A DNA stretch of 27,853 nucleotides. Source: CAG-791 sp003447895 (lineage in GTDB: Bacteria > Bacillota > Clostridia > Lachnospirales > Lachnospiraceae). The notes beneath the pieces were generated by a model, which was not told where the DNA came from, searched no databases, and was given only the letters and a program-made list of their open reading frames with translations. Position numbers and translations under genes: made by a program. This document shows positions 21,884 to 27,853 of this stretch, in pieces; position 1 is the stretch's first letter, and each line of letters starts with the position of its first letter. Where the stretch lies: positions 1 to 27,853 of the forward strand of contig CAMOMX010000022.1 of assembly GCA_946620035.1 (NCBI GenBank), given 5' to 3'.

Positions 21884-24052
21884 TCAGGATAAGAACCACT
21901 TGAGCCTCGATACGTTGTTTCTGTCCTGCCGCTTGTTCCGGTCCGGATCGCTGTTGTCCGTCATGATCCCGGCGACGGTCTCCAGTTCATCCCAGCCGGC
22001 TATGCATGCGTGAGACATTCTCAGATAGTCCTTATTGGACCCGCTGTGCTTCTCTTTCCAGGTCCGGAGCCGGTCGATCGGCATCCGGATCCATCCGTTC
22101 ACCGCCATATAGGCGATCCAGCGGCGGTGCTCGGTCTTTGCCAGCTCTTCCAAAAGCGCCCGATCCGCCGTCTTCTCCTCATAGATCGAGAGGATCTCCT
22201 CCATGGTCTTTGCAGAGCCGAGGAGCTTCTTCTCAAGGACAGCTTCCCGCCACAACCGGGACTGCTTGTACGCCGAATAGTCTGCGTTCAAGGGCGCCGC
22301 GGCCAAAGTATTGCCCACTTCCGCCTTCCGCCCTGCCCGGGAAGAATCGCCTGCCGGCGCGCTTTCCCCTTTGTCCCTTCTGACCAGGTATTCTCTCAGC
22401 GCCCCGGAATCATAGAGCCGGTTTACCGCGTACAGAAGACTCGCCTCCGTGCTCCGGTAATTGTAGATGGACTGATTGAGGCTTTTCCGAGCGCCTTTGA
22501 GGTCCTTCTCGGAGGGATTGAGCGAAGGCCCGTCCAGGCTGTAGGAGACCTGGATCTTTTCGAGGCTTCGCGCCTTTTCTTCGTCCAGCATCTTCTCTGC
22601 CGTAAAGAGCCTTGCCTCCGCGCCAAAGACATGGAGGTCATAGGGCTCCCGGCTCTCCTGAATCCGCAGCTTTTCTGCCTGCTCGGCCCTTCGGATGTCC
22701 CGGACAAGCACAGCGATCAGGGGCTGCGCGGCGCCCTCTTCTTTTCTCCTGGCAAGCCAGGTCCTTAGCCACATCGCTATTTTGACATTTTCTTCGTCGC
22801 TGGCGCCGGCGATGACCGCGTAGTCCACATCCAGGATGTCCCGGTTCTGAAGCTCCAGCTTCGAGTCCTCCGAAACTTTCTCGAAGAAGAGATCGAACCT
22901 CTCCCCGCCTGCCAGTTCCGGGTCAAAGAGGGCCGGATAGGTCATGCGGAGCTTGTCCTCCAGCACATCCGCGTCATCTCCGATGTAGCTGAATCGGAAC
23001 GAGCAGCTGCCCATCTGTCCCAGCCAGACCGCGCTTGTCAGGATCTTCTCCGCAATGATCCCTCTCCCGATGACCAGAAATTCCGCCCGGGCTTCCCCGT
23101 CCTCCTGACCGATGAACAGGGGCCATTTCTCAAACAGATCCATCGCGTACAGGCGGGAAGTGTTCATGCTGTTAAACATGATCCCGAACTTCTTCTGCGT
23201 ATCCATGATATTGTCCAGCTGGTCGCTGTCAAGGAGCAGATGAACCTGTACATGGTCGGCATAAGGAAAGATCTCCTCTCCTTCACAGAACGTCTCCGCC
23301 GTCTTCAGGATCCACACGGCGTCATTGAAGTTCCGGTTCTCCTCGTCCAGAAGGAAATAGTTGACTTTTCTGCCCGTCACAAATCTGACTGTCTTAAGGA
23401 GCATAGACGGGTAGTCTCCGCTGTACCAGCCTCTGACCTCGCGGATCACGCGCTGGGCCTGCGCGCCCGGCGCCTCCCGCACATTGCAGAAAAGGAAAGC
23501 GCACTCCCCGGCATTGCCCTTCTCTTTGCAGCGATTGTATATGCTCTCGGCGAGCCTGAGATTCCTCTCACCCACTCCGTTGAAAATATAGAATCTCCTC
23601 CTTCTCGAGAGGATCCCCGTTGTGAACATATAGCCGATCCGGTTTCCGAAAATGCCGATGACCGTCAGAATTCCGGACAAGGGCACGAGGACGCTCACAT
23701 AGGAAAGCACAATGCAGTAAAAGCGAAGGAACTGCACAGAAGCGCCCGATCTCTGCGCCAGGTTCGCGATATCCAGCGCCGCCTCGTAATCGGCGTCCAT
23801 TGAGACCGTCTGCATGAGGCGGATGATCATAAAGGGCAGGATCAGGAGGTTGTTCTTAAAGTCCCCCTCCTCCGTTTGCCACGAATACAGAAACCACGGT
23901 ATATAGAGAATACAGGTGTTGATGAGGGCCACCGCGAGGACCGCGTGGATCGGCGACTCCCACCGGATTGCAAAACTGTCGCTGCTCAGGTAACTGATGA
24001 TCACAAGGATCGTCACAAGCACCGCAAGGGCCATACAAACATAAAAAGCCAT
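21884..24052 (-). CDS. Membrane protein with two Rossmann-like regions and a C-terminal RyR-type domain
   Basis: I recognise modules, not a named family, in this 722-residue protein. Hydrophobic helices lie at about 1-20, 35-57, 66-82 and 109-137, followed by an Arg-rich turn. At 153-190 FYIFNGVGERNLRLAESI looks like the start of a TrkA-N/RCK-like Rossmann unit. A second one starts at 325 with FLVIGRGIIAEKIL, continues with YIGDD (357-360) and has a later strand DVDYAVIAGASDEENV. The C-terminus (about 636-690) has LAKTEHRRWIAYMAVNGW and HACIAGWDEL, the EHxRW...GW and H...WDEL pattern of prokaryotic RyR domains. This suggests a membrane sensor of a nucleotide-like ligand; that is inference. 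It starts three bases after the CmpB-like gene (GGAG before the ATG), so the two form a tight pair. Confidence 0.68.
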   Translation of the reverse strand: MAFYVCMALAVLVTILVIISYLSSDSFAIRWESPIHAVLAVALINTCILYIPWFLYSWQTEEGDFKNNLLILPFMIIRLMQTVSMDADYEAALDIANLAQRSGASVQFLRFYCIVLSYVSVLVPLSGILTVIGIFGNRIGYMFTTGILSRRRRFYIFNGVGERNLRLAESIYNRCKEKGNAGECAFLFCNVREAPGAQAQRVIREVRGWYSGDYPSMLLKTVRFVTGRKVNYFLLDEENRNFNDAVWILKTAETFCEGEEIFPYADHVQVHLLLDSDQLDNIMDTQKKFGIMFNSMNTSRLYAMDLFEKWPLFIGQEDGEARAEFLVIGRGIIAEKILTSAVWLGQMGSCSFRFSYIGDDADVLEDKLRMTYPALFDPELAGGERFDLFFEKVSEDSKLELQNRDILDVDYAVIAGASDEENVKIAMWLRTWLARRKEEGAAQPLIAVLVRDIRRAEQAEKLRIQESREPYDLHVFGAEARLFTAEKMLDEEKARSLEKIQVSYSLDGPSLNPSEKDLKGARKSLNQSIYNYRSTEASLLYAVNRLYDSGALREYLVRRDKGESAPAGDSSRAGRKAEVGNTLAAAPLNADYSAYKQSRLWREAVLEKKLLGSAKTMEEILSIYEEKTADRALLEELAKTEHRRWIAYMAVNGWIRMPIDRLRTWKEKHSGSNKDYLRMSHACIAGWDELETVAGIMTDNSDPDRNKRQDRNNVSRLKWFLS

Positions 24053-24055
24053 TTG

Positions 24056-24628
24056 TTATCTCCGTTCGTTCCGCTTAAATCGGTTTTTCAGGATCTGGTA
24101 CGTTACGCAGTCCAGGATAAACGTGACTGCCAGGATCCGGCACACGATCTTCGTGACGCCCGGGTCGACCACTCCCATCAGCCGGATCAGGATCGGGATG
24201 ACCATATAGATCAGAAGGAGCCCCGACACGCCAAAAAACAGCACGGACCTAAGACATATATAGCCCTTGATATTCCCGAAATTCCAAATTTCCGTGTTAT
24301 AGTCCCAGAGCCTTGTGTGAAACACCTCATAGAGGACCCACCCGGTGACATACTCCATGATGCCGGACACGACCACACACAAAAGAAAGACCTGCCACGG
24401 CTTATCCTTGAACTGATAGACCAGCAAAGTGTAGGCGGCGCCGCCGAATACATAGATGGGAATCCAGGGCCCGAACGTCGAGCCCCTCTTCACAAAGTAT
24501 CCAAGGTCGATCCTGTAAAACAATTCCTCGTAAATAAACCCGAATATGCCGCTCGCTATCATGATCAGGATGAGCAGATCGATCAGCTGCAGCGTACTCC
24601 ATCCGGTTTCAGCCTGTAGCAACTGCAT
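24056..24628 (-). CDS. CmpB-type putative ABC-transporter membrane protein (PF06541-like)
   Basis: The 190-residue protein has about five hydrophobic helices and the motifs of the family annotated as putative ABC-transporter type IV (CmpB). These are GFIYEELFY (30-38), LGYFVKRGSTFGPWIPIY (about 42-59), MEYVTGWVLYEVFHTRLWDY (91-110) and IKGYICLRS (120-128). No ATPase is encoded nearby and the family's transport role is not well founded, so I would not call it a transporter subunit with confidence. AGGAGG lies just before the ATG. It ends three bases before the RyR-domain gene, which is likely its functional partner. Confidence 0.8.
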   Translation of the reverse strand: MQLLQAETGWSTLQLIDLLILIMIASGIFGFIYEELFYRIDLGYFVKRGSTFGPWIPIYVFGGAAYTLLVYQFKDKPWQVFLLCVVVSGIMEYVTGWVLYEVFHTRLWDYNTEIWNFGNIKGYICLRSVLFFGVSGLLLIYMVIPILIRLMGVVDPGVTKIVCRILAVTFILDCVTYQILKNRFKRNERR

Positions 24629-24649
24629 ACCCCTCCTCCTTTCTTAATA

Positions 24650-24711
24650 GTGCCAGGCACCATAAAATTTCTATAAACCGGAGTTTATAAAAAATTTATG
24701 GTGCCTGGCAC
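24650..24711. repeat. Head-to-head pair of GGTGCC repeats forming a 29-bp hairpin
   Basis: Two copies of the dispersed repeat face each other. The 29-base arms 24650-24678 and 24683-24711 are complementary with only two mismatches around the loop CGGA. The hairpin fills the gap between the AI-2E permease stop and the CmpB-like gene, where it may end or slow transcription or protect mRNA, although no T run follows. Confidence 0.9.
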
Positions 24712-24718
24712 CCTAAAC

Positions 24719-25972
24719 TCACGCATCGTTCTCTTCTGATTCCGATTTTTCTTCTATTGCCGATTTTTCTTCTATTGCTGATTTTTCTTCTATTGCTTCT
24801 TTCTCTTTTTTCGCCGGTTTTTCTTCCGGTTCCTGTTCCTCTTCTTCCAGCATCTTTTTTCTCCGCTCCAGATAAGGAAGCAGGTATTCCTCGTAGGAGA
24901 AGTCGATGATCGCGGCCAGCGGAATTGCCAGAAGGATGCCGATGACCCCGAAGATATTGCCGAAAACAATGATCGAGATCAGGATCAGAAGGCCGGAAAC
25001 TCCGAGCGAGTCGCCGAACAGCTTGGGCTTTATCACATATCCGTCCAAAGTCTGCAGCACCAAGGTAAATCCAATAAACATAAGCGCGTGCCACGGGTTG
25101 ACCAGCAGCAGGATGAAGGCGCCGATGGCACCGCCGATCACGGGACCGAAGCTGGGGATCAGGTTTGTGACCCCGACCACAACGGAGACCAGCCCGACAT
25201 ACTGCATGCCCACCATCGCCATAAAGACCGCATTAACACCGCCGATAATGGCCGCGTCCAAAAGAGAGAATATAATATAGCGCACCAAAATATTGTTGCA
25301 GCGCTTGAGAAAAGTCACCGTATATTCGTATCCGCGGTCGGGAAGAAGCGCCTTGAGAAGCCTTTTACTCCCCGCCTTGATCGATTCCTTGGATCCGAGA
25401 AGATACACGGAGAGGATCAGCGCCAGGAACACATTGACGATATTCTTGCCGATTCCCTTCGAGGCAGTGAGAATGCTTCGGAGCGAGGTGCTGAGGAACT
25501 GCGTCCCCGTCTTGATCAGGTCTTCCGAGGAATCCAGAAACTGCGTGATCTGTGTCTGAATGTCAAGGCCCGGAATATTCAGCCCCTGGATCAGCTCACT
25601 TAAACTGTTGATATAGACATCCATATTGCTCACAAGGAGCGCGATACTCTCGATCAGCTGCGGGATCAGCATGATAAAGAGCACAACGATGACCGACAGC
25701 ACGGCGAGCATCGCCACAAAGACGGACAGCATCCACCGCACATTCTTTTTCCGGACACCGCTGAAGATGTTTTCCTCCAGGATCACAGCCAGCGGATTGA
25801 CCAGGTAGGCGATGACACAGCCGATCAGAACGGCCTCGAAGAAGCTCCCGACCCCTCTGAGCGCCGCGCTGATCTCCTTTAAATGCGTAAGGGCCACATA
25901 GGTCACGACGCCGATCACGATCGCCACCGCATTGTTATACCACTTTTGATTGCTAAACTTTTTCTTTTTCAT
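24719..25972 (-). CDS. AI-2E family transporter (PerM/YtvI-like)
   Basis: The 417-residue polytopic protein matches the AI-2E exporter family, a broad group of membrane permeases including YtvI and PerM. It has helices near 14-33, 44-60 and 80-105. A soluble segment full of Ile/Leu/Ser follows at about 115-180. The conserved NLIPSFGPVIGGAIGA motif comes later, then LQTLDGYVIKPKLFG and a final helix group. Few members truly move autoinducer-2, so the substrate is unknown. The C-terminal tail (about 370-417) is highly charged and contains three copies of a six-residue AIEEKS unit. The ribosome site is weak (AGGCAG), but a promoter with a perfect TATAAT lies about 45 bases upstream. Confidence 0.9.
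   Translation of the reverse strand: MKKKKFSNQKWYNNAVAIVIGVVTYVALTHLKEISAALRGVGSFFEAVLIGCVIAYLVNPLAVILEENIFSGVRKKNVRWMLSVFVAMLAVLSVIVVLFIMLIPQLIESIALLVSNMDVYINSLSELIQGLNIPGLDIQTQITQFLDSSEDLIKTGTQFLSTSLRSILTASKGIGKNIVNVFLALILSVYLLGSKESIKAGSKRLLKALLPDRGYEYTVTFLKRCNNILVRYIIFSLLDAAIIGGVNAVFMAMVGMQYVGLVSVVVGVTNLIPSFGPVIGGAIGAFILLLVNPWHALMFIGFTLVLQTLDGYVIKPKLFGDSLGVSGLLILISIIVFGNIFGVIGILLAIPLAAIIDFSYEEYLLPYLERRKKMLEEEEQEPEEKPAKKEKEAIEEKSAIEEKSAIEEKSESEENDA
24744..24797 (-). repeat. 18-bp coding tandem repeat, three copies
   Basis: Copies at 24744-24761, 24762-24779 and 24780-24797 differ by one base and encode repeated IEEKSA-type units at the charged tail of the AI-2E family protein. The length is a multiple of three, so copy-number changes would keep the frame. 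Confidence 0.9.
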
Positions 25973-26015
25973 TTCTGCCTGTCAAATCATAGAATTTTAT
26001 GGATTTTCACTAAAA

Positions 26016-26044
26016 ATTATAATGTCTTAAATACCATTGTGCAA
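26016..26044 (-). promoter_or_regulatory. Promoter of the AI-2E family gene
   Basis: On the minus strand TATAAT (26021-26016) matches consensus and TTGCAC (26044-26039) lies 17 bases upstream. Transcription would start near 26009, giving a leader of about 37 bases. Confidence 0.65.
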
Positions 26045-26059
26045 CGGGCAAAAAAGTAC

Positions 26060-26209
26060 TGCGGCCTGCGGTGCGGCTTTCGGGAAATGAGCTGCTTTGC
26101 CCGCTCATTCCGCAAGGAATACGGCGCCAATCCCCTCGCTTATCGAAAAGGAGAATTTCCCCGTCATGTCCATACATCGGTTGACAATGAATCTGAGGCA
26201 AAATATTGA
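26060..26209 (+). pseudogene. Remnant of an AraC-family regulator (C-terminal helix-turn-helix)
   Basis: The plus-strand frame reads CGLRCGFREMSCFARSFRKE followed by YGANPLAYRKG (about 26060-26152). This is the typical end of an AraC/XylS DNA-binding domain (GF-x-x-x-x-x-F-x-R-x-F-x-K-x-x-G-x-x-P-x-x-Y-R). The frame stays open to a stop at 26207-26209. Upstream there is no start with a ribosome site and no further AraC similarity; instead the divergent AI-2E promoter occupies that DNA. I read it as a 5'-truncated relic. Confidence 0.55.
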
Positions 26210-26232
26210 TTTATATTTTTTTTAAAAAGGGC

Positions 26233-26261
26233 TTGCATTTCTCTTAAGAACCCTATATAAT
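26233..26261 (+). promoter_or_regulatory. tRNA-Pro promoter
   Basis: TTGCAT at 26233-26238 and a perfect TATAAT at 26256-26261 are separated by 17 bases. The predicted start near 26268 is about 34 bases before the tRNA. Confidence 0.85.
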
Positions 26262-26301
26262 AGCATTTGCCTGTTGAAAGACAGGAACTTCTAAGGAAGA
26301 T

Positions 26302-26375
26302 CGGGGTGTAGCGCAGCTGGCTAGCGCACTTCGTTAGGGACGAAGGGGTCGTGGGTTCGAATCCCGTCACTCCGA
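26302..26375 (+). tRNA. tRNA-Pro, anticodon AGG
   Basis: A complete cloverleaf can be drawn. The acceptor stem is CGGGGTG with CACTCCG (one G·U) and discriminator A, and the D stem is GCGC/GCGC. The anticodon stem is CTTCG/CGAAG with loop TTAGGGA, and the T loop is TTCGAAT. The anticodon at 26336-26338 is AGG. C1-G72 and the CTTCGTT(A)GGGACGAAGGGGTC region are typical of bacterial proline tRNAs. CCA is not encoded. Confidence 0.95.
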
Positions 26376-26382
26376 TTTTTAG

Positions 26383-26420
26383 AAAAGCTCGTAAACATCA
26401 TGTTTACGAGCTTTTTCTTA
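26383..26420 (+). terminator. tRNA-Pro terminator
   Basis: A perfect 15-bp stem (26383-26397 with 26401-26415) with the loop TCA runs into T residues, eight bases after the tRNA. Confidence 0.92.
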
Positions 26421-26461
26421 TGGTCCGGTCCTTACTCTCTCAGGAAAACCCTCCTTCGCGT

Positions 26462-26578
26462 GGCGGTTTCCACTGAATCTTCTTGATTTTGACTTTTCGT
26501 CGGTCTTCCGCCGATGGGGGCGGCTTGCTCTGACGCGGCGGTTTCCACTGAATCCTCTTGATTTTAACTTTTCGTCGG
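26462..26578 (+). repeat. Two direct 42-bp repeats, inverted relative to the next array
   Basis: 26462-26503 and 26537-26578 are identical at 40 of 42 bases, 75 bases apart. Read on the minus strand each starts CCGACGAAAA and ends GTGGAAACC, the same boxes as the array at 26652-26794 but in opposite orientation. Confidence 0.85.
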
Positions 26579-26651
26579 AGCCTTGTAGGAAGGTCGTCCA
26601 CCGAGAAGCTCACCATTAAGCTTTTTGGTGGAAATAATTTTCACGTCGACT

Positions 26652-26794
26652 CCGACGAAATGGAGTCAAATTAGTTTCCCGGTGGAAAAGCACTCAAGAA
26701 ATCTCCGACGAAAAGCCATCAATTGAATTCCCTGGTGGAAAGTCTCTACAAAAGTCTCCGACGAAACGGCGCCTAACGATAATCCCGGTGGAAA
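26652..26794 (+). repeat. 53-bp period array of CCGACGAAA and GGTGGAAA boxes
   Basis: CCGACGAAA boxes start at 26652, 26705 and 26758, and GGTGGAAA boxes at 26681, 26734 and 26787, each with an exact 53-base period. Only the boxes are conserved; the 13-20 bases between them differ from copy to copy. No open reading frame explains it, since 53 is not a multiple of three. A CCACC/GGTGG hairpin lies just upstream at 26598-26631. Confidence 0.85.
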
Positions 26795-26803
26795 GTCCCG
26801 CGC

Positions 26804-26884
26804 AAGCACATCATAGATCTAAGCATGTCATGAATCTGCGTCATGTATTTAAGCACATCATGAATCTAAGAACACCATGAGCCT
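26804..26884 (+). repeat. 17-bp tandem repeat, four copies plus a short one
   Basis: Units of AAGCACATCATGAATCT type start at 26804, 26821, 26851 and 26868, with a degenerate 13-base unit at 26838. The array ends just before the stop codon of the BspA-like gene. Confidence 0.7.
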
Positions 26885-26902
26885 GCTCAGCCTGTCATAC
26901 CC

Positions 26903-27853
26903 TCATTTCTTAACGATCACTGCCTTCTTAGCGCACCAGGAGGAGTAATACTTCTTGCCGCCAACTGTCTTAAAGGTTCTGACGCGGACATAGTACTTGG
27001 CTCCCTTCTTGAGGCCTGTCAGCTTAGTGGATGTCTTGCTGTTCCCGTTGATCGTTATGGTCTTCTTAATACTGAAATCACTCTTCCGGCTGTACTGCAC
27101 GAAGTAGCCTGTCGAAGTACTGACCTTCTTCCACGTCATCGCGACAGTACCTGCGGAACTACTCTTAACAGAAGTTACGGAAGAATTCACGGGAACTGCA
27201 ACGGTAACCGTTTTCCTGGCACTTGCATATGTGGAGTTGCCTTCTGTAGAGACTGTGATCTTCGCCGTTCCCATGAATCTGGCGGCGATCGTGACGCGGC
27301 CGCTGCCATCAACCTTGACTGCTGAATTGTTGGACGAGTACTTCAGCGTCCCGCCCAGCGACTTCGCTCCGAGTGAAAAACTGCGGTCAGTGAGGGAATA
27401 GGAGTATGTCGCGTTTTTGGCAGTAATCTGATTGTCTTTTAGTGTGATAACCTTTGCATTTAACAGAGGCTCATTATCATAGGTTTTATCAATCTTTTTC
27501 CATTGTGCCAATGACCCTTCAAAGATAACCTTGGACAAATTCCTGCATCCGTTAAAAGCGCCATGATCCACAGTCGATACAGAGGACGGAATCGTAACCG
27601 TCTTCACGCTGCTGCACCCGTACAAAATGCGGTAAGGAATCGTTGTCATACCGGAGGCAAATTTGACTGTGGTCAGATTGGCGCAGTTTGCAAATGCGCT
27701 GGTAGACTCCGTGTTCGTCAGTTTGGCGGGGATCGTTATGCTGCTGATCGCTGTCCTCGAAAAAGCTGAGTATCCCAGCGACTGCAGATTACCCGGCAGT
27801 GTAACTTTACTCAGGGATGCACAGTTTTGAAATGCCTGGTTCCCGATCGAGGT
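26903..27853 (-). CDS. BspA-like leucine-rich repeat surface protein, 3' part
   Basis: The minus-strand frame is open from the window edge (27853) to the stop at 26903, giving 316 residues of the C-terminus; the true start is outside. The first part has LRR_5/BspA-type repeats (IGNQAF-NC-SLSKVTLPGNL, TIPYRILYGCSSVKTVTIPSSV, DHGAFNGCRNLSKVIFEGS). A Big-like module with LKYSSNNSAVKVDGSGRVT comes next, and then a fibronectin III domain ending in KKYYSSWCAKKAVIVKK. These proteins are usually secreted adhesins or glycan-contacting proteins. The tail closely resembles the end of the 5462-10012 protein. The Met codon at 27649 lies inside a repeat and is not the start. No clear terminator follows; short repeat arrays do. 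Confidence 0.85.
   Translation of the reverse strand, partial: TSIGNQAFQNCASLSKVTLPGNLQSLGYSAFSRTAISSITIPAKLTNTESTSAFANCANLTTVKFASGMTTIPYRILYGCSSVKTVTIPSSVSTVDHGAFNGCRNLSKVIFEGSLAQWKKIDKTYDNEPLLNAKVITLKDNQITAKNATYSYSLTDRSFSLGAKSLGGTLKYSSNNSAVKVDGSGRVTIAARFMGTAKITVSTEGNSTYASARKTVTVAVPVNSSVTSVKSSSAGTVAMTWKKVSTSTGYFVQYSRKSDFSIKKTITINGNSKTSTKLTGLKKGAKYYVRVRTFKTVGGKKYYSSWCAKKAVIVKK

Noticed and set aside
26652..26794. CRISPR-like repeat-spacer pattern in the 53-bp box array
   Set aside because: The conserved boxes are only 8-11 bases and alternate between two types; no repeat of CRISPR length and no cas genes are present.

Overview
The window looks like chromosome from an anaerobic, fermentative member of the Clostridia, most likely a Lachnospiraceae-type gut bacterium. 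The reasons are strong GGAGG ribosome binding sites, a tandem glycine riboswitch, a tRNA-Trp T-box leader, a 4-hydroxybutyrate-type CoA-transferase, and secreted proteins built from Ig-like, Big_2, fibronectin III and BspA-like leucine-rich modules. This is inference; no 16S or other marker gene is present. I see no transposase, integrase, phage gene or CRISPR array.

Layout. (1) 1-1980: promoter, tandem glycine riboswitch with terminator, an alanine/glycine:cation symporter, three 50-bp tandem repeats, and a bidirectional terminator. (2) 2012-5400: a CoA-transferase on the minus strand and an NCS2/AzgA purine permease on the plus strand, separated by repeat-rich non-coding DNA. (3) 5462-13889, minus strand: a tight run of six genes. 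It starts with an ExbB-like channel protein, an ExbD-like protein with the transmembrane Asp, and a second small protein with an ExbD-like outer domain. It continues with a CaiB/racemase-family enzyme, an EamA transporter and a 1516-residue secreted Ig-repeat protein. (4) 14180-20293, minus strand: a tryptophan operon (promoter, UGG-specifier T-box, trpD-C-F-B-A) whose last gene is amrS, the radical SAM member of the AmmeMemoRadiSam trio. trpE and trpG are not here. (5) 20390-21778: a fused Memo-AMMECR1 protein, the rest of that trio, just upstream of the T-box. (6) 21884-25972: a membrane protein with two Rossmann-like regions and a C-terminal RyR-type domain, paired with a CmpB-type (PF06541) membrane protein and preceded by an AI-2E family permease. 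(7) 26060-27853: a remnant of an AraC-type regulator, tRNA-Pro(AGG) with its own promoter and terminator, a non-coding region with two kinds of short repeat array, and the 3' part of a BspA-like surface protein that runs off the window.

The most interesting parts are three. First, the ExbB/ExbD stator-like trio is in an organism that probably has no outer membrane, and it leads into a giant secreted protein. Second, the AmmeMemoRadiSam trio is split around a T-box-controlled trp operon, with amrS apparently co-transcribed with it. Third, the RyR/Rossmann membrane protein and its CmpB partner look like an uncharacterised ligand-sensing module. A dispersed palindromic repeat family (core GGTGCCTGGCACC) decorates four intergenic regions.
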